Source: Desulfuromonas sp. (GTDB taxonomy: Bacteria > Desulfobacterota > Desulfuromonadia > Desulfuromonadales > UBA2294). Taken from it: 64,000 nucleotides of DNA. A program made the position numbers and the translations under genes. The notes under the pieces are model-generated. The model was not told the DNA's origin. It made no database searches and worked only from the letters and a program-made list of their open reading frames with translations. This document shows positions 53,301 to 60,291 of this stretch, piece by piece. The stretch spans positions 1 to 64,000 of the forward strand of contig PKUH01000004.1 of assembly GCA_002869615.1 (NCBI GenBank). Reading direction: 5' to 3'. The first letter of the stretch is position 1. Each line of letters begins with the position of its first letter.

Positions 53301-53488
53301 TGGAAAACAATAAATTCGCGTCGATGCAAGGCTTTCGCTTCGAGAATAAAGAGCTCTATCGGATTAAGCAGGCTGAAGCGGCGCGCGCTGCCGAGGCAAA
53401 GAACAGCCGAATGTCGGAAAGTGGGCAAAGCAAACGTTCCGACGGCGTTGATCAAACACCTGCTTCGACCGGGGGGAGGACAGACTGA
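50303..53488 (+). CDS. Large TPR lipoprotein (GltD/AgnA-like)
   Basis: The 1061-residue protein starts with a signal peptide and lipobox (LVVGMVACSS), so it is membrane-anchored by lipid. A Lys/Ser/Thr-rich low-complexity segment (about 85-125) is followed by many TPR-type repeats from about 180 to 860 (ALYQLSRALEEQGQVEESMLV, FKLGWSYYKQDLYNKALHKF, given in part), then a helical region and a charged, Ala-rich end. Its size, lipidation and neighbours resemble GltD of the Agl/Glt machine. It shares one base with the start of the next gene. Confidence 0.72.
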   Translation: MIRLLFILILVVGMVACSSAPRKGTIGQLRRVDIAIEKENIDQGFDKAIESYERFLEKTEKTAMTPEAIRRLADLKVEKEYGLITESSSDSAKSDLARPKKSTKKTSAKTTKKDIDSPGRSAPRKKQRATPDVTSALAYRKGETDTNFEDRSTSSIPPDTASTVDELPAEFNLERTGAKEAVDLYRKLLTEYPEYERSDQALYQLSRALEEQGQVEESMLVMERLVAAFPDSKYLDEVEFRRGESFFARRNYPAAEKAYESVVAIGEKSQFYVLALFKLGWSYYKQDLYNKALHKFIALLDYKAASGYDFGRISDDQEGKRIRDTLRIASQSFSNLGGVTAIIDYFSGYGRRKYEHVVYASLGEYYFSKQRYNDAVTTYSTFVSRNRTHRQAPLFDLRVIAINKAGGFASLVIEAKKEYVNRYGFGADYWKHFKPDYRPEVLDGLKVTLFDLANHYHARYQNKLKTKEKPNNLKEALHWYREFLGSFPMVDESAAMNYQLAELLLENKMYHEAAHEFEKTAYVYPVFAKAEKAAYASVYAFREHLKQVKGDDREQAVRDVIRVSLKFAESYPQNKKAAAVLAAAVDELYALKDYKSALIAARNLIERFPSIPKDVRRSALLVAAHSSFELELYADAEKAYTDVLKLVPESDALHDTLTDNLVASIYKQGEAANRSQNYKQAAEHFLRVARVAPASKLRPTADFDAAVALIKVEEWPIAASILTDFRKRFPKHKLQPEVTKKLAYIYREEGDFAKAAAEFLRIDAETTEPELRREALLTAADLYRKVDDLATARQVYRRYIEMFPEPVDVNIEARDNLATILKEQGEQKLYLDELQNLVDLEAAAGEYQTLKTREIAGLAALILARVDYEKSVAVRLVEPFAKNLQRKQALVKRVTEAYTKLFDYEIGVVTAEATFYLAETYADFSRSLMNSERPDGLSPLESEQYELALEEQAFPFEEKAIEMHQANIELISRGIYNEWIENSLDKLAVFMPARYEKPEMENNKFASMQGFRFENKELYRIKQAEAARAAEAKNSRMSESGQSKRSDGVDQTPASTGGRTD

Positions 53489-54156
53489 TGTCATTTCTTA
53501 TGGTGAAATGTCGTCTGGTTACTGCCATAGCCCTGACGGCAATATTGGTATTATCAGGATGTGCCGGCACCTCCGGCCCTTCTGCGCCTCTTCCGGAAAG
53601 CCCGTCGGTCAGGCCTGATTCGGATACGGTTTCGCGATTAAAGGAGGGGCGGATCGGTTTTTTTATTGCCGATAAGGGGCAGTATAATGTCAATCAGCGT
53701 GATCTTTTCGTGTTGGGTGTTGATGCTTTGAATACAGGTGCGTATGATGTGGCTGTTGACTGTTTCAAGGCAATTGTCAAGGCGGCACCGACCCAGACTG
53801 CGCCCTATCTTAATCTGGCGATTGCCTATATCCGGAGTGGTCAGGATGATCGAGCCGTTGCTCCGTTGAAAAAGGTTCTGGACAAGGTTGCCGGACATCC
53901 GTTAGCAAGTCATGAGTATGGTCTTTTGATGCGCCGCGCCGGTCGGTTTAATGAGGCAAGGGATGTTTATGAGAAATCGCTGGAGCTGTATCCCGAATAC
54001 TACCCTCTGCATAAGAACCTGGGGATTCTCTGCGACATCTATCTGAACGATCTTGAATGCGCTTCCAGTCAGTATGAACTGTTTCTTGAGGCACAGCCGG
54101 AAGATGAACTGGTCAGGTTATGGCTGGCCGAAGTCCGGGGGCGGATGCGCCGCTAA
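53488..54156 (+). CDS. TPR lipoprotein (GltE/AglT-like)
   Basis: The 222-residue product has a lipobox (ILVLSGCAG, Cys at about 25) and three to four TPRs (LGVDALNTGAYDVAVDCFKAI, LAIAYIRSGQDDRAVAPLKK). Adventurous-gliding protein AglT/GltE of Myxococcus is also a TPR protein encoded beside a GltD-type gene. Outer-membrane retention is likely because no Asp follows the lipid Cys. The next gene follows after 25 nt. Confidence 0.74.
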   Translation: MSFLMVKCRLVTAIALTAILVLSGCAGTSGPSAPLPESPSVRPDSDTVSRLKEGRIGFFIADKGQYNVNQRDLFVLGVDALNTGAYDVAVDCFKAIVKAAPTQTAPYLNLAIAYIRSGQDDRAVAPLKKVLDKVAGHPLASHEYGLLMRRAGRFNEARDVYEKSLELYPEYYPLHKNLGILCDIYLNDLECASSQYELFLEAQPEDELVRLWLAEVRGRMRR

Positions 54157-54181
54157 AGATGTTCCTGCGGGAGAATAGAGT

Positions 54182-54481
54182 ATGAAAATAAAATTATTGA
54201 CATGCATTATCCTCGTTATCATTTCCGTGGCAGTGGCTTCGGCAAAAGAGGTTGAATCGGCGGGGCAAGGTAAAGTCAAGGCTCTTACCGGAATGTCGAT
54301 TGTCGGCAACGATGAAGCGCCGAAGGCGCTTTATATCGTGCCCTGGAAAAGTTCTGAAATCGGTGTAGAAACCGATCTCGACAGGACGCGCAACATCAAT
54401 TACAAACCTGTTGATCGGGAACAATTCAGACGCAAAGTTGATTATTATTACGTCAGTACGACAAGCAATACTGGGAGGTAG
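54182..54481 (+). CDS. Small exported protein of the Agl/Glt-like cluster
   Basis: A 99-residue secreted protein with signal peptide ending AVASA. The mature part has a short conserved-looking core (TGMSIVGNDEAPKALYIVPWK) and a basic, Tyr-rich end. No domain is recognised. Its place between the AglT-like lipoprotein and the TolQ-like gene suggests a small periplasmic part of the machine, perhaps GltF-like. That is positional inference only. Confidence 0.6.
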   Translation: MKIKLLTCIILVIISVAVASAKEVESAGQGKVKALTGMSIVGNDEAPKALYIVPWKSSEIGVETDLDRTRNINYKPVDREQFRRKVDYYYVSTTSNTGR

Positions 54482-54485
54482 TAAA

Positions 54486-55139
54486 ATGGATATCGTTTAT
54501 AGTTTGTTCGGTTTTTTTCAAAATGGTGGTCTGTTCATGTACCCGATACTGTTTGTCTTTGCAGTCGGTATGGCGATAGCCTTTGAACGTTGGATTCAGT
54601 TGGGGCGAGTCAAAAATGAAAATCGCAAGATATGGAACCGGGTTCAGCCGATGCTGGCCGAAGGGGATTATAATCAGGCGCGCACCCTCGTTGAAAAGGA
54701 TAAATCGACTATTGCCCGGATGCTTGCAATGGGGTTGGAACGTCAGGGAGCCGTACGCCGACGCGAAGATATTGAAATTGCAATGGAAGAAGGATTGATG
54801 GAGGTTATCCCGCAGCTTGAGAGGCGGACACATTATATCGGATTGCTGTCGAATATTGCAACTCTGCTCGGACTGCTCGGCACGATCATGGGCCTGATTG
54901 AGGCATTTACAGCTGTCGCCAATGCCAATCCAGCCGAAAAGGCCGACCTGCTGTCGGCCAGTATCTCAGTTGCCATGAATACAACGGCTTTCGGGCTGAT
55001 GGTGGCCATCCCGCTTTTGCTACTGCATGCCAAACTGACCTCTACGACCGGGCAGATCATTGACAGCCTTGAGATGGCTTCGATTAAAACCCTGAACAGC
55101 ATTTCGAGTAACGCCAAGCGGCAGATGCAGGAAGGTTAA
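54486..55139 (+). CDS. TolQ/ExbB/MotA-type proton channel subunit (AglR-like)
   Basis: Inner-membrane channel subunit energising the machine. ATG 54486 follows GGGAGG (54473-54478) by 7 nt; the frame is open further upstream inside the previous gene. The 217-residue product has three transmembrane helices (about 15-38, 118-142 and 155-178) and the family core LLSNIATLLGLLGTIMGLIEAF (shown in part: ATLLGLLGTIMG) plus NTTAFGLMVAIP with the conserved Thr residues. Two ExbD/TolR-like genes follow, as in the Myxococcus aglRQS set. Confidence 0.88.
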   Translation: MDIVYSLFGFFQNGGLFMYPILFVFAVGMAIAFERWIQLGRVKNENRKIWNRVQPMLAEGDYNQARTLVEKDKSTIARMLAMGLERQGAVRRREDIEIAMEEGLMEVIPQLERRTHYIGLLSNIATLLGLLGTIMGLIEAFTAVANANPAEKADLLSASISVAMNTTAFGLMVAIPLLLLHAKLTSTTGQIIDSLEMASIKTLNSISSNAKRQMQEG

Positions 55140-55141
55140 TC

Positions 55142-55633
55142 ATGCTCAAGCGACGTTCCCGAAGGCGGTTTAAGGAAACGCCGGAACTGAATATTACGAC
55201 ATTTCTGAATCTGATGGTCGTTCTGATTCCGTTTCTGCTGATCAGTGCCGTATTTTCCAGGGTAACGATTCTTGAACTCAGTGTTCCGACAGCGGCATCC
55301 ACCAACGTCGCGGTCGATAAACCTGAAATGAGTGTTGAGGTGATTGTCCGGCAGGAAAAGCTCGAATTTTCCAACGGTTCCAAGGTTGTCGCGACAATCC
55401 CGAAAAAAGATGGCGAGTACGATCTGAAAAAGCTGAGTAGTCTGCTTCTGCGTATCAAATCTGATTATCCGCAAAAAGAGGATGCGATGGTCCTGATGGA
55501 GCCGGATATCAAATACGACTACCTGATTCAAATAATGGATGCGGTGAGAGGCGCAAGAGCCTGGGAAGAGGACTCGGAAGATTCAGTCCCTGTGCCGCTA
55601 TTCCCGGATATTTCGATCGGAGATGCGCCATGA
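55142..55633 (+). CDS. ExbD/TolR-like protein with Asn at the channel position
   Basis: The 163-residue bitopic protein has a very basic N-terminus (KRRSRRRFK), one transmembrane helix (LNLMVVLIPFLLISAVF, about 22-38) and a periplasmic domain. Normal ExbD/TolR proteins carry an Asp in the helix that conducts protons; here the aligned residue is Asn23 (TTFLNLMVV). The partner gene directly downstream keeps Asp27. It starts 2 nt after the TolQ-like gene and overlaps the next by ATGA. Confidence 0.85.
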   Translation: MLKRRSRRRFKETPELNITTFLNLMVVLIPFLLISAVFSRVTILELSVPTAASTNVAVDKPEMSVEVIVRQEKLEFSNGSKVVATIPKKDGEYDLKKLSSLLLRIKSDYPQKEDAMVLMEPDIKYDYLIQIMDAVRGARAWEEDSEDSVPVPLFPDISIGDAP

Positions 55634-56124
55634 GGGAATCCAGACGTATAAGACGGATGGCGCGAAACCGGAAAAAGGTTTCGGCTCTGAATCTGACTTC
55701 CTTGATGGATGTATTTACTATTCTCGTTTTCTTTCTTCTGGCCAATTCAGGTTCAAATGAAGTGTTAACTCCGCCGAAAAAGATCGAGTTGCCGAGTTCG
55801 GTAGTCGAATCGAAACCACGTGAGACAGTAGTCATTATTGTTGGTGCCGAGCAGGTCGTTGTTCAGGGTAAGGCGATTATTGAAACCAGGGATCTGATCG
55901 AGACGAAAGAGGGATTTATCCCGGAAATTTCCGAACGTTTGGCATTCCTCAGCAAGAGCGTTATTGGCATAAGTGACAGGACGATTGAAGACAGCAGGGA
56001 AGTGACTATTCTGGCTGATCGGGAAATCCCGTTTAATGTTTTGAAAAAGGTGATGTCTTCCTGCACGCTATCCGGTTACGGCAAGATCTCACTGGCGGTT
56101 CTGCAGAAAAGTACCCAGTCATAA
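55630..56124 (+). CDS. ExbD/TolR-like protein with the channel Asp
   Basis: The 164-residue product has a basic N-terminus (RRIRRMARNRKK), the helix signature LNLTSLMDVFTILVFFLL (about 20-37) with Asp27 in the proton-pathway position, and a periplasmic domain that ends in the usual ExbD fold (REIPFNVLKKVMSSC). It is coupled to the Asn-bearing paralogue by a 4-nt overlap and precedes the TonB-like gene by 2 nt. Confidence 0.87.
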   Translation: MRESRRIRRMARNRKKVSALNLTSLMDVFTILVFFLLANSGSNEVLTPPKKIELPSSVVESKPRETVVIIVGAEQVVVQGKAIIETRDLIETKEGFIPEISERLAFLSKSVIGISDRTIEDSREVTILADREIPFNVLKKVMSSCTLSGYGKISLAVLQKSTQS

Positions 56125-56126
56125 TA

Positions 56127-57551
56127 ATGAATAATATTGAATCGACAAAATTGGCTCACGAATTGGAGCCTTTGAACGGGCGTATCAAGCAATTAAAAGC
56201 GACGCGTGAGAATCTCGAACAGGAGATCCGCAAGGTTGATTCCGACCTTGACGAACTCGAGAGCCAACGACAACGCTATGATGCCCTGCAGGAGGTCTGT
56301 GCCGCCCTGACGAAGCTTGAAGATGTCGGCGCGAAAGATCTCTTCTGGGGCACACTTCCTGAAGGTGTTGACCGCGGCGAATCGTTTAGCCGGCTCTGCC
56401 AGTTGCCGGAAAAATACCGGGAACAAATCGAGGCGAAAACCAGAAGAAAAGAAGAATTGCAGTCGCAGATCAAGAAATGCTCCTTTGCTCTGTTTGAGCT
56501 GGAAGGAGATGTCTATGAGGCCTATCTGCGTGAACAGAAGAGACGCGACCAGTTTGTTATTGAGCGCGAAGTCGCTTTTTTCCCGATGCGTGCCGCGGTC
56601 ATGCCGTGGAGCAAAGAGACCGAGGGTGATCGATTATTCCGTCGAGCGGTATTGATTGCTTTCCTGATCAGTTTCCTGTTCGGAGTTGTCGTCCCGCTGG
56701 TAAATATCCCAATGCCGGAACGGACAGTCGAAACGATCGAGATTCCGGAACGGATTGCCAAATTGGTCAAGGATGTCCCGGTTCTACCTGAGCCCGAACC
56801 GGCACCGGTCCCTGAGCCGGAACCCCCGGTCGAAGAGGAGAAGAAAGTCGATGAACCGGAGCCGGCAAAGCAGGATACTAAACCGGAAATGCCAAAACAA
56901 CCGGCGGAGCAGGTTGCCCGCAAGAAAGTACAGAACACCGGCGTCCTTGCTTTTAAAGAGTCTTTTAAAGATCTGATCGTCGATGCCCCGGTCGCCAAGG
57001 TTGGCACTCAGGCACGTATCAGAGAAAATGCTCCAAAAGCGGGTGGCAGTCCGCAAGCGCGGCGCTCATTGGTTGCCATGCAGGCTACCAGCGGATCAAG
57101 CGGCGGCATCGACGCGACGGCGATCAGCCGCGAGGTTGATTCGGCAGGAGGAGGGAGCGGCAAACGGATCGGTGGAGTTGCATTCTCCCGGGTCGAAAGC
57201 TCGGTCGCAGATTTGGCAGAAAAAGAAGAACGTTCAGCTGGCAGTACGACCAGACCGGGACGGACCGACGAAGAGATCCAGATCGTTTTTGATCGCTACA
57301 AGGCGACGCTTTACCGGATTTATAATCGAGAACTCCGCAGGAACCCGACCCTGCGCGGCAATATCCTTTTGCGGATTACGATTCAGCCGAACGGTACGGT
57401 TTCGGCCAGTTCGGTCGAGTCGACCGATCTCGCATCGCCGGAACTTGTTGATAAAATCGTAGCACGCGTCCTCAGGTTTAATTTCGGACCGAAAAAGAAC
57501 GTTCCGGAAATAACGATTCTTTATCCAATCGATTTTCTGCCGGCAAGATAG
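56127..57551 (+). CDS. TonB-like protein with AgmX/PglI-type C-terminal domain (GltG-like)
   Basis: The 474-residue protein has a cytoplasmic coiled coil (about 1-135, LNGRIKQLKATRENLEQEI), one transmembrane helix (about 173-193), a Pro/Glu-rich periplasmic spacer (about 220-265), a flexible Gly/Ser region, and a TonB-fold C-terminal domain (about 385-474: YNRELRRNPTLRGNILLRI, TIQPNGTVSASSV). This tail matches the AgmX/PglI C-terminal domain of myxobacterial gliding proteins. The long cytoplasmic coiled coil is unlike classical TonB. It is the last gene of the cluster. Confidence 0.8.
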   Translation: MNNIESTKLAHELEPLNGRIKQLKATRENLEQEIRKVDSDLDELESQRQRYDALQEVCAALTKLEDVGAKDLFWGTLPEGVDRGESFSRLCQLPEKYREQIEAKTRRKEELQSQIKKCSFALFELEGDVYEAYLREQKRRDQFVIEREVAFFPMRAAVMPWSKETEGDRLFRRAVLIAFLISFLFGVVVPLVNIPMPERTVETIEIPERIAKLVKDVPVLPEPEPAPVPEPEPPVEEEKKVDEPEPAKQDTKPEMPKQPAEQVARKKVQNTGVLAFKESFKDLIVDAPVAKVGTQARIRENAPKAGGSPQARRSLVAMQATSGSSGGIDATAISREVDSAGGGSGKRIGGVAFSRVESSVADLAEKEERSAGSTTRPGRTDEEIQIVFDRYKATLYRIYNRELRRNPTLRGNILLRITIQPNGTVSASSVESTDLASPELVDKIVARVLRFNFGPKKNVPEITILYPIDFLPAR

Positions 57552-57570
57552 ATCCAGACACGGGTCAGGG

Positions 57571-57589
57571 CCTCAACGTTTTATTGAGG
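57571..57589. terminator. Weak hairpin between convergent genes
   Basis: CCTCAA (57571-57576) pairs with TTGAGG (57584-57589), with GGTC/GACC just outside. There is no proper T-tract. It lies in the 91-nt gap between the TonB-like gene and the convergent AMMECR1 gene, so a terminator role is plausible but weakly supported. Confidence 0.3.
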
Positions 57590-57642
57590 GACCAGCCGGA
57601 TGTTTAATTGATAACAATCCAATCACGCGGCCGGGTGGTTGG

Positions 57643-58191
57643 TTAATCGCCAAAAATCTGGGCACTGAAAATATAGATATCAGCGTCCTCGGCCTCCCAG
57701 GCGTCAGTCGGAAGGCCGGCTTTAAGACAGGTCTGTTTGAGAAAGGTCTCACGGTCCCAGTCGTGCTCTTCGGCGACCTGGGGGAGCAGAACACCCCGGT
57801 AAAAACCTTTCTCGAGATAGATGCCGTGTTTGCCGATCTCGATCTCGCTGATATCCTCTATCTTTTGCAAAGGTGAAAGGACTGATATCTCAAGTGAGAT
57901 TGATTCCAGGTCGACTTCCTGTAGGGGGTAGAACCTGGGATCCTTGGTGGCCGAAGCCGCTGCTATTTCTGCGACTTCCCTGAACAGCGGCAATTCCGAC
58001 TGGAAATTGCCGATACATCCCCGCAAGTCGCCGTGTTGCTTGATTGTGACAAAACAGCCGCTGCGAACATTGAGAGCTTTTTCTTCGCGTGGCTCGGGAA
58101 GAACGTCTGATTTGAGGATGGCTGATTGGATGGCGTCACGGGCAATATCGAGCAGAATCTTCTTTTCCTTGCTTTTTAAAGCTGTTTCCAC
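57643..58191 (-). CDS. AMMECR1-domain protein (AmmeMemoRadiSam system protein A)
   Basis: The 182-residue protein is a single AMMECR1 domain: CFVTIKQHGDLRGCIGNF with the conserved LRGCIG at about 56-61, AAASATKDPRFYPL, and LLPQVAEEHDWDRETFLKQTCLKAGL (in part). In bacteria it often accompanies a Memo-like protein and a radical SAM enzyme (the AmmeMemoRadiSam set), but neither is visible here. Molecular function is not established. The start ATG lies at 58189-58191 with AGGTTGT upstream. Confidence 0.88.
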   Translation of the reverse strand: METALKSKEKKILLDIARDAIQSAILKSDVLPEPREEKALNVRSGCFVTIKQHGDLRGCIGNFQSELPLFREVAEIAAASATKDPRFYPLQEVDLESISLEISVLSPLQKIEDISEIEIGKHGIYLEKGFYRGVLLPQVAEEHDWDRETFLKQTCLKAGLPTDAWEAEDADIYIFSAQIFGD

Positions 58192-58370
58192 ACAACCTCC
58201 ATTATTTCAAGGTTTTTAAAAAGGTCAATGATGTTGAGGCTATGCTATGCGGAATACGTTTTTTTTTCAAGGCCAACATCGTTTTTTCAGATTTAATTAT
58301 GATGTTTGATTATATCTATGCCTTGTTGTTCAACCCGGATCGTTTTAAGATGAAAAGTAACAGGAAAATT

Positions 58371-59687
58371 ATGTCTCGCACCCCTGAAATGATAGTCGTT
58401 CTCTCTGTTCTCCTCGCTGTCCTGACTGCGCCCTTGTCCGGCTGTGCCGTGAATCCTGCGAGCGGACGTTCCGAACTGGCGTTGATATCAATGTCGGCTG
58501 ACGAAGAAAAAGCGCTTGGCCAAAAAATGTTCCCCGTTGTTCTACAGAAAATGGGGGGTGAATATCCGGATCCGGAACTGCAGGACTATGTCCAATCGGT
58601 TGGTGATCGGCTGAAGAATGCCGGATATCGTAAAGACGTATCTTACTCATTCAGGGTTGCGAATGATTCTGCACCCAACGCCTTCGCCTTGCCGGGTGGT
58701 TACATTGCCATCACCAGGGGCTTGTTGTCCAGCCTCGCCAATGAAGGGCAGTTGGCGGCGGTTCTGGGGCATGAGATTGGCCATGTCGATGCCCGTCATG
58801 CGCTCCAGGGGCTGCAGTGGAGCAATCTTCTCGGTCTCGGCCTGACGTCTCTGCCCGGTATGACCGACAGCGCTCGATATTCTGCCTTGATTCGTTCATC
58901 CGGGGAAGTCTCAACAATCCTGATTGAGCATTCCTACAGCCGCGAGCAGGAGAGTGAATCGGATCGTTTCGCTATCGACTACATGATCAGAACCGGCTAC
59001 AATCCGGTCGACGCCGTTGACCTGCAGCAGGTTTTTGTCCGGAAAATCGACAAACCGGAAGATCCGCAGTGGCTGGACGGTCTTTTCAGAACCCATCCGT
59101 TTTCAAAAAAACGTCTCGAAGAGACCAGGGAATATATTGCTGAAAATTATCCGGAAGCGAACCGGACGGATCGCAAGCCTGATCAGGAATTCCTGATTGC
59201 GACCGAAAAAATGCGCAAAGCCATCCCCGGATACAAAAAATATGATCAGGCTCTGCTTATCGAAAAAGAGAAGTCTTCTGCGCGGGCGATCGGACTCTAC
59301 CTCGAAGCCGCCGCTCTGGCACCCGAAGAGTCTCTGATCCTGACTGGTCTTGGTTTGGCTTATTTGCGACTTGAAGATTTTGTCTCTGCCAAGCAGCACC
59401 TGTCGCGAGCCGTCAGGATCGATGGCAGTTATTATTTGTCCCGGCTCGGCCTGGCGTATGTCTATCTTGACCGGGAAGGTTTTTCAAAAGCAATCCTGCA
59501 TGCTGAAAAAAGCTTTGAGCTTTTTCCCACGGTTGAGTCTGTTTACCTGGCAGCGCGTGGTTATGATGGCTCTGACGAATCCGGAAAAGCGCTTCAACGT
59601 TACCAGGTCGTAGCGCAATCGGTGCCGAACTCCTCGATGGCTAAACTGTCGGTGAAACGAATCAGGGAGATTGAAGGAACGAAATGA
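58371..59687 (+). CDS. M48-family metalloprotease lipoprotein with C-terminal TPRs (BepA-like)
   Basis: Probable periplasmic zinc protease involved in outer-membrane protein quality control. I use ATG 58371 (AGGA 6 nt upstream; ATG 58350 is close and possible), giving 438 residues. The signal peptide ends in a lipobox (PLSGCAV). The zinc motif HEIGH is at about 134-138, with the third ligand in SREQESESDRFAID, and TPR-type repeats fill about 300-430. Domain order equals that of BepA/YfgC. The next gene overlaps the stop by 4 nt. Confidence 0.9.
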   Translation: MSRTPEMIVVLSVLLAVLTAPLSGCAVNPASGRSELALISMSADEEKALGQKMFPVVLQKMGGEYPDPELQDYVQSVGDRLKNAGYRKDVSYSFRVANDSAPNAFALPGGYIAITRGLLSSLANEGQLAAVLGHEIGHVDARHALQGLQWSNLLGLGLTSLPGMTDSARYSALIRSSGEVSTILIEHSYSREQESESDRFAIDYMIRTGYNPVDAVDLQQVFVRKIDKPEDPQWLDGLFRTHPFSKKRLEETREYIAENYPEANRTDRKPDQEFLIATEKMRKAIPGYKKYDQALLIEKEKSSARAIGLYLEAAALAPEESLILTGLGLAYLRLEDFVSAKQHLSRAVRIDGSYYLSRLGLAYVYLDREGFSKAILHAEKSFELFPTVESVYLAARGYDGSDESGKALQRYQVVAQSVPNSSMAKLSVKRIREIEGTK

Positions 59688-60211
59688 ACTGGACTGAATA
59701 TCTGAACGAGAACGAACAGATCCGTTGGCAGGGGCGGCCGGCTCCACGTTGCTATACCTTCCGTAACTGGATACATTCCCTTTTCGGGGTCGTTATCATG
59801 ATTGCCGCGGTCGCCTGGTCAATCCATGGCCTGCATCTGGCGACGGCACAGGGCAGTTTTGTTTTTATTTTGTTGCCGATACCTTTTCTGCTTGCCGGTG
59901 TCTACCTCGCGTTTGGCCACCTGGTGCTCTCAAGGCTTGAGTGGGAGCATGTTTTTTTTGCACTGACCGATCAACGGGTAATCGCCATCAGCGGGCTCTG
60001 GTCGCGCCGGATCAAAACGATCGCTCTTGCGGACATCGTGTGGTTCGAACTCCGACCGCTCGGTGAGGAACTCGGTACCATCAGGATCAGGGGGCGCGAG
60101 CCTCAGCAGCGAATGTCCGTAACCTGTGTCGAGCACCCGCGTCAGCTGACCGGAATTCTCGAAGAGGTCCTTTCGGCAAACGGTATTGACATTACCGGTC
60201 GCAACGAATAA
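59684..60211 (+). CDS. Membrane protein with bacterial PH-like domain
   Basis: The 175-residue product has two transmembrane helices (about 30-50 and 62-82) followed by a PH-like beta domain (FFALTDQRVIAISGLWSRRIKTIALADI, in part, at about 92-150). The LTDQRVI and IALADI elements are usual for bPH proteins such as YdbT/YdbS families. Role unknown. Overlap with the M48 gene (ATGA) suggests a joint envelope function. Confidence 0.75.
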   Translation: MNWTEYLNENEQIRWQGRPAPRCYTFRNWIHSLFGVVIMIAAVAWSIHGLHLATAQGSFVFILLPIPFLLAGVYLAFGHLVLSRLEWEHVFFALTDQRVIAISGLWSRRIKTIALADIVWFELRPLGEELGTIRIRGREPQQRMSVTCVEHPRQLTGILEEVLSANGIDITGRNE

Positions 60212-60291
60212 GAATGCCCCTCCGGTGACAGATCGAGGTCTGATAAAACTGCCGCTGTTGTCGAGTCAGGTGGCGATAGAGAATATAATTT

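Noticed and set aside
60284-60289. TATAAT just before miaB as a -10 element
   Set aside because: It ends 2 nt before the ATG, so transcription would begin inside the gene. Its -35 candidate TTGTCG is also 20 nt away.
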